A stretch of 11,995 nucleotides of DNA from Bacteroidales bacterium (lineage in GTDB: Bacteria; Bacteroidota; Bacteroidia; Bacteroidales; DYOH01): contig DAOVUO010000033.1 of the NCBI GenBank assembly GCA_030632545.1, positions 1-11,995 of the forward strand, in the 5' to 3' direction. The notes below the pieces were generated by a model. That model saw nothing but the letters and a program-made list of their open reading frames with translations. It searched no databases and was not told the origin of the DNA. The position numbers were made by a program, and so were the translations under genes. This document shows positions 1-6,592 of the stretch, piece after piece (the stretch's first letter is position 1; every line of letters starts with the position of its first letter).

Positions 1-1600
1 AATAATATTTGCCGTAATCTTTGCTTAAACGAGTTCCACGTCCTATAATTTGCTTAAATTCGGTCATTGAATTGATATTTGCATCAAGAACAATGATTTT
101 ACAAGTTGGCACGTCCACGCCTGTTGTCAGTAGTTTAGAGGTTGTAACAAGTGTAGGATATGGATATTCTTCTTTTTGAAAATAATCAAGTTCTGCTTTC
201 CCTTCTTCATTGTCGCCTGTAATTTGCATAATATATTTACTATTTTTTGAGTAAATATCTGCATTCAGGTTTATTAATTCTTGTCGCATACGTTGAGCAT
301 GGTCAATATCAACGCAAAAGATTATTGTTTTCGACATTCTGTCGGTATTTTTCAGAAATTCAGTTACTTTTTTAGCAACTATTTGTGTTCTCTCATCAAT
401 TACTAAATTTCTATCATAATCTCTTCTATTATATTCTCTGTCTTCTACAATATCTCCCGATTTGTCTGTTTTTCCATCTTCGGGTCGCCAGCCTTCCAAA
501 TCAATATCTATTCCAACTCGCATAACTTGATATGGTGCAAGAAAACCATCATCAATTCCTTGTTTTAGTGAATAAGTATAAATTGGCTCGCCAAAATAAT
601 CAATATTCGATACTTTTTTTGTTTCCTTTGGTGTGGCTGTTAAACCAATATGTGTTGCATTTTTGAAATAATCCAAAATTTCTCTCCATGCACTATCTTC
701 TTTGGCACTTCCACGGTGGCACTCGTCAATAACAATAAGGTCGAAAAAATCGGGCGTAAATTGTTTGTAAGCATCTGTATTTTCATCATAATTTGTCAAA
801 CCTTGATAAAGTGCAAGATAAATTTCATAGGATTTATCAATTTTTTTCTTTCTGATAACTGTCAATGCTTCGCCAAAATGTTTAAAATCTCCTGTTTTTG
901 TTTGCCTTAAAAGTGCGTTTCTATCGGCAAGAAAAAGAATACGTTTTTTTGCTCCGCTTTTCCAAAGTCTGTAAATTGTTTGAAATGCTACATAAGTTTT
1001 TCCTGTTCCTGTTGCCAGAACAAGAATAATTCTTTTTTGTCCTTTTGCAATCGCTTCTACTATTCTATTAATTGCAATTTGCTGATAATATCTTGGTTTT
1101 CGCCCTGTTGGGTCGTAAAAATAATCTTGTTCGGCTATTTTTGCAACTTTGTCATTTTCAATATTATTCAGTTTTTTGTATCTTTTCCAAAGTTCTTCGG
1201 GACTTGGAAATTCATTTAAAGCTATTTCTCTTTCTATTACTCCGTTTGATTGTGTAAAATCGTGTTCGATAAAAGCATTTCCGTTTGAACTGTAAACACA
1301 CGGAACGTCTTGTAAATATTTTCTATATTTTAGTGCTTGTTGCATTCCTGCTCTCACAGAATGTTTATTGTCCTTTGCTTCGATAATTGCTATCGGAATA
1401 TTGGGTTTGTAGTATAAAACATAGTCAGCTCTTACTGCTTTGGCTTTGGTGTATAATTTCCCCTTTACAATTATTCGTCCGTCTGTTAATGAGACTTCTT
1501 CGTATAATTGGGTCATTTTATTCCACCCGTTTTTTTCTAATGCAGGTGTAATGTATTTTGTACATATATCTCTTTCCGATAATTTATTTTTCATCTGCAT
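1..1600 (-). CDS. hsdR: Type I restriction endonuclease R subunit (HsdR), EcoEI-like, 3' part off the left edge
   Basis: The motor and nuclease subunit of a type I restriction-modification complex, which translocates and cuts unmethylated DNA together with HsdM and HsdS. I translated 533 codons, open to the window edge; family members usually have about 780-1000. An N-terminal PD-(D/E)xK nuclease is visible (RADY with D59, then IIEAKD with E74 and K76). The SF2 helicase motor follows: motif I ATGTGKT (196-202), motif II DECH (292-295), motif III TAT (321-323) and motif VI QIIGRGTR (517-524). The TTGVDVPTCK and TEFKQIIGRGTRLSKDYGK stretches resemble the EcoEI branch. ATG at 1600 or ATG at 1594 could be the start; an in-frame TAG lies 21 bases before the first. 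No frameshift is seen in the visible part. Its hsdM and hsdS would have to lie left of the window; they are not upstream. Function is confident, activity is not. Confidence 0.93.
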   Translation of the reverse strand, partial: MQMKNKLSERDICTKYITPALEKNGWNKMTQLYEEVSLTDGRIIVKGKLYTKAKAVRADYVLYYKPNIPIAIIEAKDNKHSVRAGMQQALKYRKYLQDVPCVYSSNGNAFIEHDFTQSNGVIEREIALNEFPSPEELWKRYKKLNNIENDKVAKIAEQDYFYDPTGRKPRYYQQIAINRIVEAIAKGQKRIILVLATGTGKTYVAFQTIYRLWKSGAKKRILFLADRNALLRQTKTGDFKHFGEALTVIRKKKIDKSYEIYLALYQGLTNYDENTDAYKQFTPDFFDLIVIDECHRGSAKEDSAWREILDYFKNATHIGLTATPKETKKVSNIDYFGEPIYTYSLKQGIDDGFLAPYQVMRVGIDIDLEGWRPEDGKTDKSGDIVEDREYNRRDYDRNLVIDERTQIVAKKVTEFLKNTDRMSKTIIFCVDIDHAQRMRQELINLNADIYSKNSKYIMQITGDNEEGKAELDYFQKEEYPYPTLVTTSKLLTTGVDVPTCKIIVLDANINSMTEFKQIIGRGTRLSKDYGKYY

Positions 1601-1693
1601 TCTATTTTCAGTTTCTTGCTACTCTGATTTTGCGATTAAACTTAACAATTAATTATTCTATGCACTATTGAGCCATATCGAATACAACAGAAC

Positions 1694-1701
1694 CAAAGAT
1701 A
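1694..1701 (-). promoter_or_regulatory. Candidate -7 box upstream of hsdR
   Basis: Read on the minus strand this is TATCTTTG, a perfect match to the Bacteroidota -7 consensus TAnnTTTG, about 94 bases before the hsdR start. The expected -33 TTTG is not clear at the right distance, only a T-rich stretch, so this is a weak promoter call. Confidence 0.25.
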
Positions 1702-2006
1702 CTAAAAAAAACAATAATAAAAAGCTGAATGCCATATAACAAAGCTCATTTGTGTATAGAATAAAGTTGGATTAATTTTTTCACATGGGGAAGTTTCCTT
1801 ATACTTTTGGCTTAGAACAATTAAAGAAGCATTTTGTTTCAAAAATTCATGTTTAACAGTAAACTTAAAATTTTTTATTAACTTTTTGCTTGGGTAGAAA
1901 ACATAAGAATCCCTTTGATTTAGGCAGAAGTACGGTAGTTGCGCTATTTCAAAGAGAGTATAAATTAAGAGTATCAAGAGCTGTTGTTAGCTTGCGGTGA
2001 TTTTTA

Positions 2007-2183
2007 TTATACTTGAGCAATGCCACCCATCGCTGCACCACAACACGGACATGGTTATGAGTTTATTAAGCAATCTATTTGAGTATTGATTTTTTGGAAT
2101 TGCGGTTCAATTTTATGTTTCAATGCTGATTTATTATTGTTATAAGTTTTAATGCTTCGTGGACTGAAATTCAGAATCCCCAT
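2007..2183 (-). pseudogene. Decayed C-terminus of an IS91-type transposase (tentative)
   Basis: One reading frame of 59 codons runs through 2183-2007 with a single internal stop (TAA, codon 43). It starts MGILNFSPRS, and directly after the stop reads PCPCCGAAMGGIAQV before its final stop. IS91/Y2-type transposases typically end with a YGFLSPR-like stretch, a variable charged linker and a CPxCG zinc-ribbon-like knuckle, and that order is what is seen here. On the minus strand the tetranucleotide CTTG follows 29 bases beyond the final stop (1978-1975); IS91 elements are known to insert next to CTTG or GTTC, but four bases prove little. Nothing of the catalytic N-terminal region is recognisable. 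Family assignment is inference from a short motif. Confidence 0.4.
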
Positions 2184-2223
2184 AGGCTAAGCCAATTAAC
2201 TTTAAAAGTAAATCTGACAACAA

Positions 2224-3210
2224 TTAATAATTTTCGGGGTAGCTAATTTTGCAAAATTTATTGTGATGCGAAACTAAAATTGTTTTATCATTAATAACTA
2301 ATATATAAGAAGATTCGGTGAAAGGAAATTTTTCATATTTTTCATTTGAATACCATATACTGTATCCAGTAAAAGGATCATATTTCAATACCCCAATATT
2401 ACTGGCTAACCAAATCATTCCTTGACTATCAAAATCAATATCATTAAATCTTAAAAAACTATTTGGCAAATTATGAAAAACAAGCTCAGCCCATTTTTGT
2501 TTAGTTTTCTTAAGAATTTCAGTTTCATAGTTATAAAGATATTTAATTTTAGCATTAAATTCATCGTCTCTACCGATAACCCAATACTCGCCACTTTTAA
2601 CTTTTAAGCCATACGCCTGAAAAAAGCCCTTTAATCGCAACCACTCATTTTGTTGATAATAAAACACACCTTCCATTGAACTTATCCAAAGTGTTTCACT
2701 TTTATCCTTCCAAATAGCATTAATTTCTGATTTTACGGGACTCGAATGTAGGCTAAACTTCTCTGTATTTTTATCAAAAATAACTATATTACCTTCGGAA
2801 GTTGTCAAATATAAAACCTTATCAATAATATTTAAGTCGGTAATTAATTGCTCCTTTTCAAGTAAATATTTAAAACTAAACTCTTTAATTTCCTTTTTAT
2901 TATCAAGATAAACAACAGAGCTTCTGTACGTTCCTAAAAAAAACGAATTATCAGTATATTCGTGAATAACATTAATTTTTAATTGTTCTAAATCTTTTGA
3001 TTTAAAAATTATCTCAAATTGGTCAATACTAGGAAAATATTTGTAAAATCCACGATTTGTTGCAATATAAATATCTCCACTCGCAGATTTATGTATATCG
3101 TTAATAGTATTTATACTATCAGGAAGCTGAATTGAAGTGAACTCAGCCTCTTGAGCTAATATATTTGTTGTTAGCATCAAGCTTATTAACAAGTAGAAAA
3201 TATTTTTCAT
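2224..3210 (-). CDS. Secreted beta-propeller protein with Reg_prop-like repeats
   Basis: A 328-residue protein with a signal peptide at residues 1-20 (hydrophobic core, ILAQ at the end, probable cleavage near A19/Q20), so it is exported. The rest is beta-rich, with blades resembling the two-component-regulator propeller repeat. Examples are DIHKSASGDIYIATNRGFYKY-like at 38-58, AIWKDKSETLWISSMEGVFYY-like at 165-185 and DIDFDSQGMIWLASNIGVLKY-like at 257-277: a D/SxxGxIWxAxxxGVxxY pattern. In Bacteroidota these repeats usually form the sensor part of hybrid histidine kinases, but here there is no transmembrane segment, kinase or DNA-binding domain, so it is a stand-alone propeller. It starts 12 bases after the stop of the coiled-coil gene and is almost certainly cotranscribed with it. 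The ligand or partner cannot be told from the sequence. Confidence 0.8.
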   Translation of the reverse strand: MKNIFYLLISLMLTTNILAQEAEFTSIQLPDSINTINDIHKSASGDIYIATNRGFYKYFPSIDQFEIIFKSKDLEQLKINVIHEYTDNSFFLGTYRSSVVYLDNKKEIKEFSFKYLLEKEQLITDLNIIDKVLYLTTSEGNIVIFDKNTEKFSLHSSPVKSEINAIWKDKSETLWISSMEGVFYYQQNEWLRLKGFFQAYGLKVKSGEYWVIGRDDEFNAKIKYLYNYETEILKKTKQKWAELVFHNLPNSFLRFNDIDFDSQGMIWLASNIGVLKYDPFTGYSIWYSNEKYEKFPFTESSYILVINDKTILVSHHNKFCKISYPENY

Positions 3211-3222
3211 TCTTGATGATTG

Positions 3223-4317
3223 TTATTTGGATACTCTAAATTGATACTTTTCATCAATCAGCAAATTATCTAATCCTGCAAATAAAGTAATAAAATACCC
3301 CATACCAAGTCTAAAATTCTGGTGTGGCACTATAAAACTCAACACTCCAACGGATGCAGATTTAGAAGTAGAATAAAGATCAATGTCATTTTCGTTAAAC
3401 AACTTAAAATCAACCCTTTCATTTCCTTCATCAAACATATAGTCATTAATCAAAAAATCAAAATGTATCTTAGGTTTCTCTGTCTCAAAATATTTTGTAT
3501 AACGTTTTGCTATACCATTATTAGTTAAATAAATTTTAGCTTCCTCTTCAGTATTTCCTTCTTGATAAATAAAATAGCATTCAACACTAACTTTTTTCAC
3601 AATTACACCTAATTCAGCAATTTTTTCAGATTGCACTTCTATTAAAGTATTACTTTCCTCAAGCTTTTCTCTAAAATATTGTTTTTCAGCCTTTAGTTTA
3701 GTAAACATCTCATTAGACGAATCTCCCTGCTCCTCTAGTTTTTTCATGCGAGATTCAACTCTAATAACCTGCGCATTTAAGCCTTGATTTTTCACCTTCT
3801 CTTTTTCTACCCAAGTATTTACCTTTTCAATTTTACCAACAAGTTTTTCGTTACGTGTTAGAAGGCGGTCATTAGATGTTTGTAAATTAGAATTTTGTTG
3901 CTGCATCTCTGCCAAACGTTCAACCAAAACTTCTTTCGACATTTTAAGCATATCTTTCATTTGCTGTGCTTGCTCAGTGTGATATTGCAAAGAATCAGCA
4001 TTTTTAGAATATCGTTGCGTAGAAATTTGGTCCTTTTCAGTTTTTATATCACTTAATATTTGAGTTAAATTTTGTTTAAGAATATCAATTCCGATATCTC
4101 CTCCTTCCACCTGAGATTCAATCTCTTCAATAGCTTTATTATAGGAAGCTTCAAGCTCAGAATAATCTGTCATCAAACGCTCTACGTCCTCATTACCAGC
4201 CTGTTCGGGCAAAAGTTCTTTATTTTTACTCATTGAATAAAAATAAAAACCAAAACTAGCAATAAGTGCTGTAGCCAAAACTCCAATAACAATCCATTCT
4301 AAACGTCTATTTTTCAT
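3223..4317 (-). CDS. Membrane-anchored coiled-coil protein of unknown function
   Basis: A 364-residue protein I do not recognise as a named family. Residues 1-7 are basic (MKNRRLE), 8-28 form one hydrophobic membrane segment, and the rest should face the periplasm, given no further transmembrane helix. Residues ~40-240 are charged, Glu/Lys/Gln-rich and heptad-like, predicted as long coiled coil. Residues ~243-364 form a separate, beta-rich C-terminal domain (from VSVECYFIY to QFRVSK). The layout resembles envelope or scaffold coiled-coil proteins of Bacteroidota, but no catalytic motif is visible. It is the first gene of a two-gene operon with the secreted propeller, 12 bases upstream of it, which suggests the two act together in the envelope. 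ATG at 4317 gives the intact basic-hydrophobic N-terminus, so I keep that start. Confidence 0.75.
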   Translation of the reverse strand: MKNRRLEWIVIGVLATALIASFGFYFYSMSKNKELLPEQAGNEDVERLMTDYSELEASYNKAIEEIESQVEGGDIGIDILKQNLTQILSDIKTEKDQISTQRYSKNADSLQYHTEQAQQMKDMLKMSKEVLVERLAEMQQQNSNLQTSNDRLLTRNEKLVGKIEKVNTWVEKEKVKNQGLNAQVIRVESRMKKLEEQGDSSNEMFTKLKAEKQYFREKLEESNTLIEVQSEKIAELGVIVKKVSVECYFIYQEGNTEEEAKIYLTNNGIAKRYTKYFETEKPKIHFDFLINDYMFDEGNERVDFKLFNENDIDLYSTSKSASVGVLSFIVPHQNFRLGMGYFITLFAGLDNLLIDEKYQFRVSK

Positions 4318-4669
4318 AATTTCAAAAACTATTTTACTTAAGCATAAACTTAATAATAAGTTTTTTACCTTACTACATTAATTTTTCAAACATGCATTTG
4401 TGGAGAATCAAATAAAAACACATTCTATGAAATCCTAAAAGGAATTCAGTTTAAATAAAGCATTAAAGGTAAAGCAAATATTTATTTTAGTCAAATATAG
4501 CTAAATGCTTTTCAATATTAAACTGCTAAACATCTAAAAATAAATAAGTAAAACTTTCGAGCATTATACTTACAATCATATTATTTGTAATTTTATGCTT
4601 CTAAATGCAGCGTTGCAAAATATAACTCGTCTTTAAAGTAGAAAGAGTAAATAATTAAAATAAAAAATC
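4318..4669. other. Divergent intergenic region between the coiled-coil gene and the secreted repeat protein
   Basis: A 352-base, very AT-rich region that must carry the promoters for both flanking genes. I found no convincing TTTG/TAnnTTTG pair in either direction. A short inverted repeat, AACTTA (4347-4352) and TAAGTT (4357-4362) with a 4-base loop, lies 30 bases before the coiled-coil gene and could be a leader hairpin or chance in AT-rich DNA. No small gene or RNA is recognisable. Confidence 0.5.
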
Positions 4670-5746
4670 ATGAAAACTAAAGTATTAATTCTATTTATAG
4701 CAAGCCTACTAGTATTTCCATCTAACGGGAATGCACAAGATGAGTTTAAAAAAAATTACGAAGAAACATTTAAGTCAAATAAAAGTTCCATTGTAAAAAT
4801 TCAGAATAAATATGGTGATCTTACAATCAAAGAATGGGGAAAAAATGAAGTCCAAATAAAAGTTGAGATTGTGGTAGAAGGCGGATCTGAATCTTGTGCA
4901 GAGAAAATTTTTGATAAAATTGATATTAAACTTGAACAGAATGGAAATGTAATTTCAGGAATAACGGAAATCACATCTAGCATTAATATTAGTGCAATTT
5001 GTAAGGCAAGATCAGCTAAATTTAAAATTAATTACGAAGTAAATATGCCTAAAGAATTACAGGCAGATTTAAGTAATAAATATGGCTCAATGTTTATAAA
5101 TGAATTAACTGGTTTAGTAAATATTAATGTAAAATATGGCCATTTACATATAAATAATTTAACCAGAGGAAAAGAAGAAATTAAAAACACTATTGTACTA
5201 GCTTATTCTGATGCAAATATTGATGAGCTTAATTGGGCTAAAATTAATGCATCATACTCTAATCTAGATGTTGAAAAGGCTTATGCACTAATGATTTTAA
5301 GTAAATACTCAAGATGGGATATTGGTGAAGTAAAATCAATTGTTGCTACTTCAAAATACGATAATCAATTTGATGTTGAAAGTGTAAATAATATTGTTAT
5401 AACTGAAGGTAGATATGCTAAATACAATATTGAAAAGCTTGGACGATATGCTGAATTAAATCTAAAATATAGTAATTGTGAAATTGATGAAGTAGCCAAT
5501 GATTTTACAGCTATAAATGTAATTATCAAGTATGGGAAATTTGAAGCTGATATTTTAGAAGGTGCAAATTTTCAATTCGAAGGTTCTGCTGGCTATGGTG
5601 ATATAGATGTAGATTTAAACAAAACAACTGAATATATTCGCGAGAACACATCGCTTTACATAAAAGGATATGCAGGAAAAGATGCAAATACAAAAGCAAG
5701 TATTAAAGTAGAAGCCAAATACTCGAATATAGAAATCAACAACTAA
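4670..5746 (+). CDS. Secreted beta-solenoid protein, DUF4097-like adhesin repeats
   Basis: A 358-residue exported protein. Residues 1-22 are a signal peptide (MKTKV, hydrophobic core, SNGNA before Q23). The mature part opens with NKYGDLTIKEWGKNEVQIKVE (47-67), typical of the putative-adhesin DUF4097 group, and then runs as repeating short beta strands. A K-Y-G/S-type turn recurs at about Y48, Y138, Y155, Y179, Y195, Y212, Y229, Y252, Y267, Y288, Y309 and Y350, mostly every 16-24 residues, which suggests a stacked solenoid with a tyrosine ladder. Two cysteines (76, 111) in the first third may pair. It has no membrane anchor, lipobox or C-terminal sorting domain, so it is periplasmic or released. 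It stands alone, with an intrinsic terminator 25 bases after the stop. In related genomes such genes often sit beside ECF sigma factor/anti-sigma genes; none is here. Confidence 0.75.
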   Translation: MKTKVLILFIASLLVFPSNGNAQDEFKKNYEETFKSNKSSIVKIQNKYGDLTIKEWGKNEVQIKVEIVVEGGSESCAEKIFDKIDIKLEQNGNVISGITEITSSINISAICKARSAKFKINYEVNMPKELQADLSNKYGSMFINELTGLVNINVKYGHLHINNLTRGKEEIKNTIVLAYSDANIDELNWAKINASYSNLDVEKAYALMILSKYSRWDIGEVKSIVATSKYDNQFDVESVNNIVITEGRYAKYNIEKLGRYAELNLKYSNCEIDEVANDFTAINVIIKYGKFEADILEGANFQFEGSAGYGDIDVDLNKTTEYIRENTSLYIKGYAGKDANTKASIKVEAKYSNIEINN

Positions 5747-5770
5747 AAGAAGAATCAAGCATTTAGACCA

Positions 5771-5821
5771 AACGGCTTAATAAACACAATAATCCATTGT
5801 ACTTTGTTAGGTCGTTTTTTT
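5771..5821 (+). terminator. Rho-independent terminator of the secreted solenoid gene
   Basis: AACGGCTTAA (5771-5780) pairs with TTAGGTCGTT (5807-5816) in a 10-bp stem with two G-U pairs. The loop contains a second small stem, ACAAT (5786-5790) with ATTGT (5796-5800). A run of seven T (5815-5821) follows. It is correctly placed 25 bases after the stop codon on the plus strand. Confidence 0.7.
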
Positions 5822-5884
5822 GATAAGCAAAATTCTCGAATCTTATCCGACTCATAAATTTTATTTTGATGCTTGATATGTGAA

Positions 5885-5912
5885 AGTTTAGCATTACTTC
5901 TGCTACTAAACT
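5885..5912. repeat. Inverted repeat next to the broken restriction cassette
   Basis: AGTTTAG (5885-5891) and CTAAACT (5906-5912) are perfect 7-bp arms around a 14-base loop, 67 bases beyond the stop of the hsdR remnant. There is no T-run on the minus side, so it is a poor terminator. It may be a leftover of a mobile or repeated element, or simply a stable hairpin. Confidence 0.35.
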
Positions 5913-5978
5913 CTACTTATTACGCAGAGCCTTTATTAAGTTTTCTTCTTGCAGTCTTTTTTGTGAGCGTAGACTTAT

Positions 5979-6203
5979 TCATTCCGTTAACTCATTTGCA
6001 ATTAATTCAGCTTGTTTCAATACGGTTTCAGTTGCCAATTTTTGCATATCTGGTGGATATCCAAATTGTCTCAAAGTCCGTTTTATTATTACTTTCAATT
6101 TTGCTCTTACACTTTCTTTTATTGTCCAGTCTATTGATGCGTTTGCTTTTACTCTTTCAGTCAAGATTACAGCAAGTTCTCGTAATTTCAGTTCTTTTTT
6201 ATA
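5979..6203 (-). pseudogene. hsdR: C-terminal remnant of a type I restriction subunit (HsdR), DUF3387-type
   Basis: About 75 codons from KKELKLRELAVILTERVK to AELIANELTE and the stop. This matches the extreme C-terminus of one HsdR branch (DUF3387), where a helical stretch with the pattern (V/I)DWT.(R/K)E.VRA...V.(V/I)KR.L...GYPPD is strongly conserved; here it reads ASIDWTIKESVRAKLKVIIK and then RQFGYPPD. The nuclease and helicase domains are absent, so it cannot restrict DNA. It lies in the same reading frame as the hsdS piece, giving a 142-codon open frame (6407-5979) that mixes both genes. The likely history is one deletion from inside hsdS to near the end of hsdR. Whether the chimera is made as protein is unknown. 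Confidence 0.85.
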
Positions 6204-6260
6204 TAAGAACTTGAATAGAATCTTATGAAAAAAGGATGTTATAAGTTTTCTTTCAAGCAC

Positions 6261-6592
6261 TAAATAATAAATAAAATGCTTGTCATAAATTTTATCCTTT
6301 TCACGAAAAGCAATAAATTCAGTTGACCCAAAACCATTTTCATTTTCATTAAGAATATCAACAAAAGAAGTTTTTCTATTTTCAAGACTTGGTGTAATCC
6401 TCGCCATTTTTGTATCACCATTTTTGAACTTTACACCACCTTTGTATTCTTCTGCTTAAAATGATGAAATTTTCTTGGTAAATGGCTGCAAAACTTCCAT
6501 TGCAATTTTTTTCGCAAGAGTTCCTTTGGGTAGTAGCTCCGTAGGATTTACTTCCGCAAAATCTTATACTTAAATTTCTTCCACTCACTCAT
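6261..6592 (-). pseudogene. hsdS: Broken N-terminal part of a type I specificity subunit (HsdS)
   Basis: HsdS recognises the DNA target for both methylation and restriction. The start ATG at 6592 reads MSEWKKFKYKIL and then runs into a stop at 6550-6548. Shifting frame by one base in the run of T near 6560 restores AEVNPTELLPKGTLAKKIAM, which continues to KKISSF, then hits TAA at 6458-6456, apparently from a Glu codon (expected FE.EEYKGG). Past it the same frame gives AEEYKGGVKFKNGD, MARITPSLEN and NGFGSTEFIAFR, the hallmark first target-recognition domain of HsdS, and fades after DKHFIYYL. Everything after this first ~110 residues is gone, including the central helices and the second domain. 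One frameshift, one nonsense codon and one large deletion show that it is dead. Its ATG overlaps the end of the ORF6N gene by 8 bases, so translation was once coupled. Confidence 0.9.

Larger units (their letters stand above)
1601..2223. other. Gene-poor stretch between hsdR and the propeller gene
   Basis: No intact gene is supported here. The half next to hsdR is AT-rich and unremarkable apart from the candidate -7 box. The half next to the propeller gene carries the transposase remnant listed separately. A 91-codon minus-strand open frame at 1702-1977 starts with TTG, has no ribosome binding site and resembles no family I know, so I do not call it. Confidence 0.6.

Noticed and set aside
650..1257. 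Several Phe/Cys-rich plus-strand open frames
   Set aside because: All are antisense to the hsdR helicase motifs, which are plainly coding on the minus strand.
1702..1977. 91-codon minus-strand open frame
   Set aside because: It starts with TTG, lacks a ribosome binding site, has no recognisable domain, and its composition fits random AT-rich DNA; it lies between hsdR and a transposon relic.
4346..4363. 7-bp AT-only hairpin followed by T-run on the plus strand, terminator-like
   Set aside because: No plus-strand gene ends upstream of it, and the stem contains almost no G-C pairs.
5873..6214. 113-codon plus-strand open frame rich in Leu/Ser
   Set aside because: It is antisense to the HsdR remnant, whose protein similarity is clear; the Leu/Ser richness is the shadow of A/T-rich coding DNA.
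5979..6407. 142-codon open frame as a genuine novel fusion protein
   Set aside because: The upstream sequence in the same frame continues the HsdS homology through a nonsense codon and a frameshift, so decay and deletion explain it better than a designed fusion.
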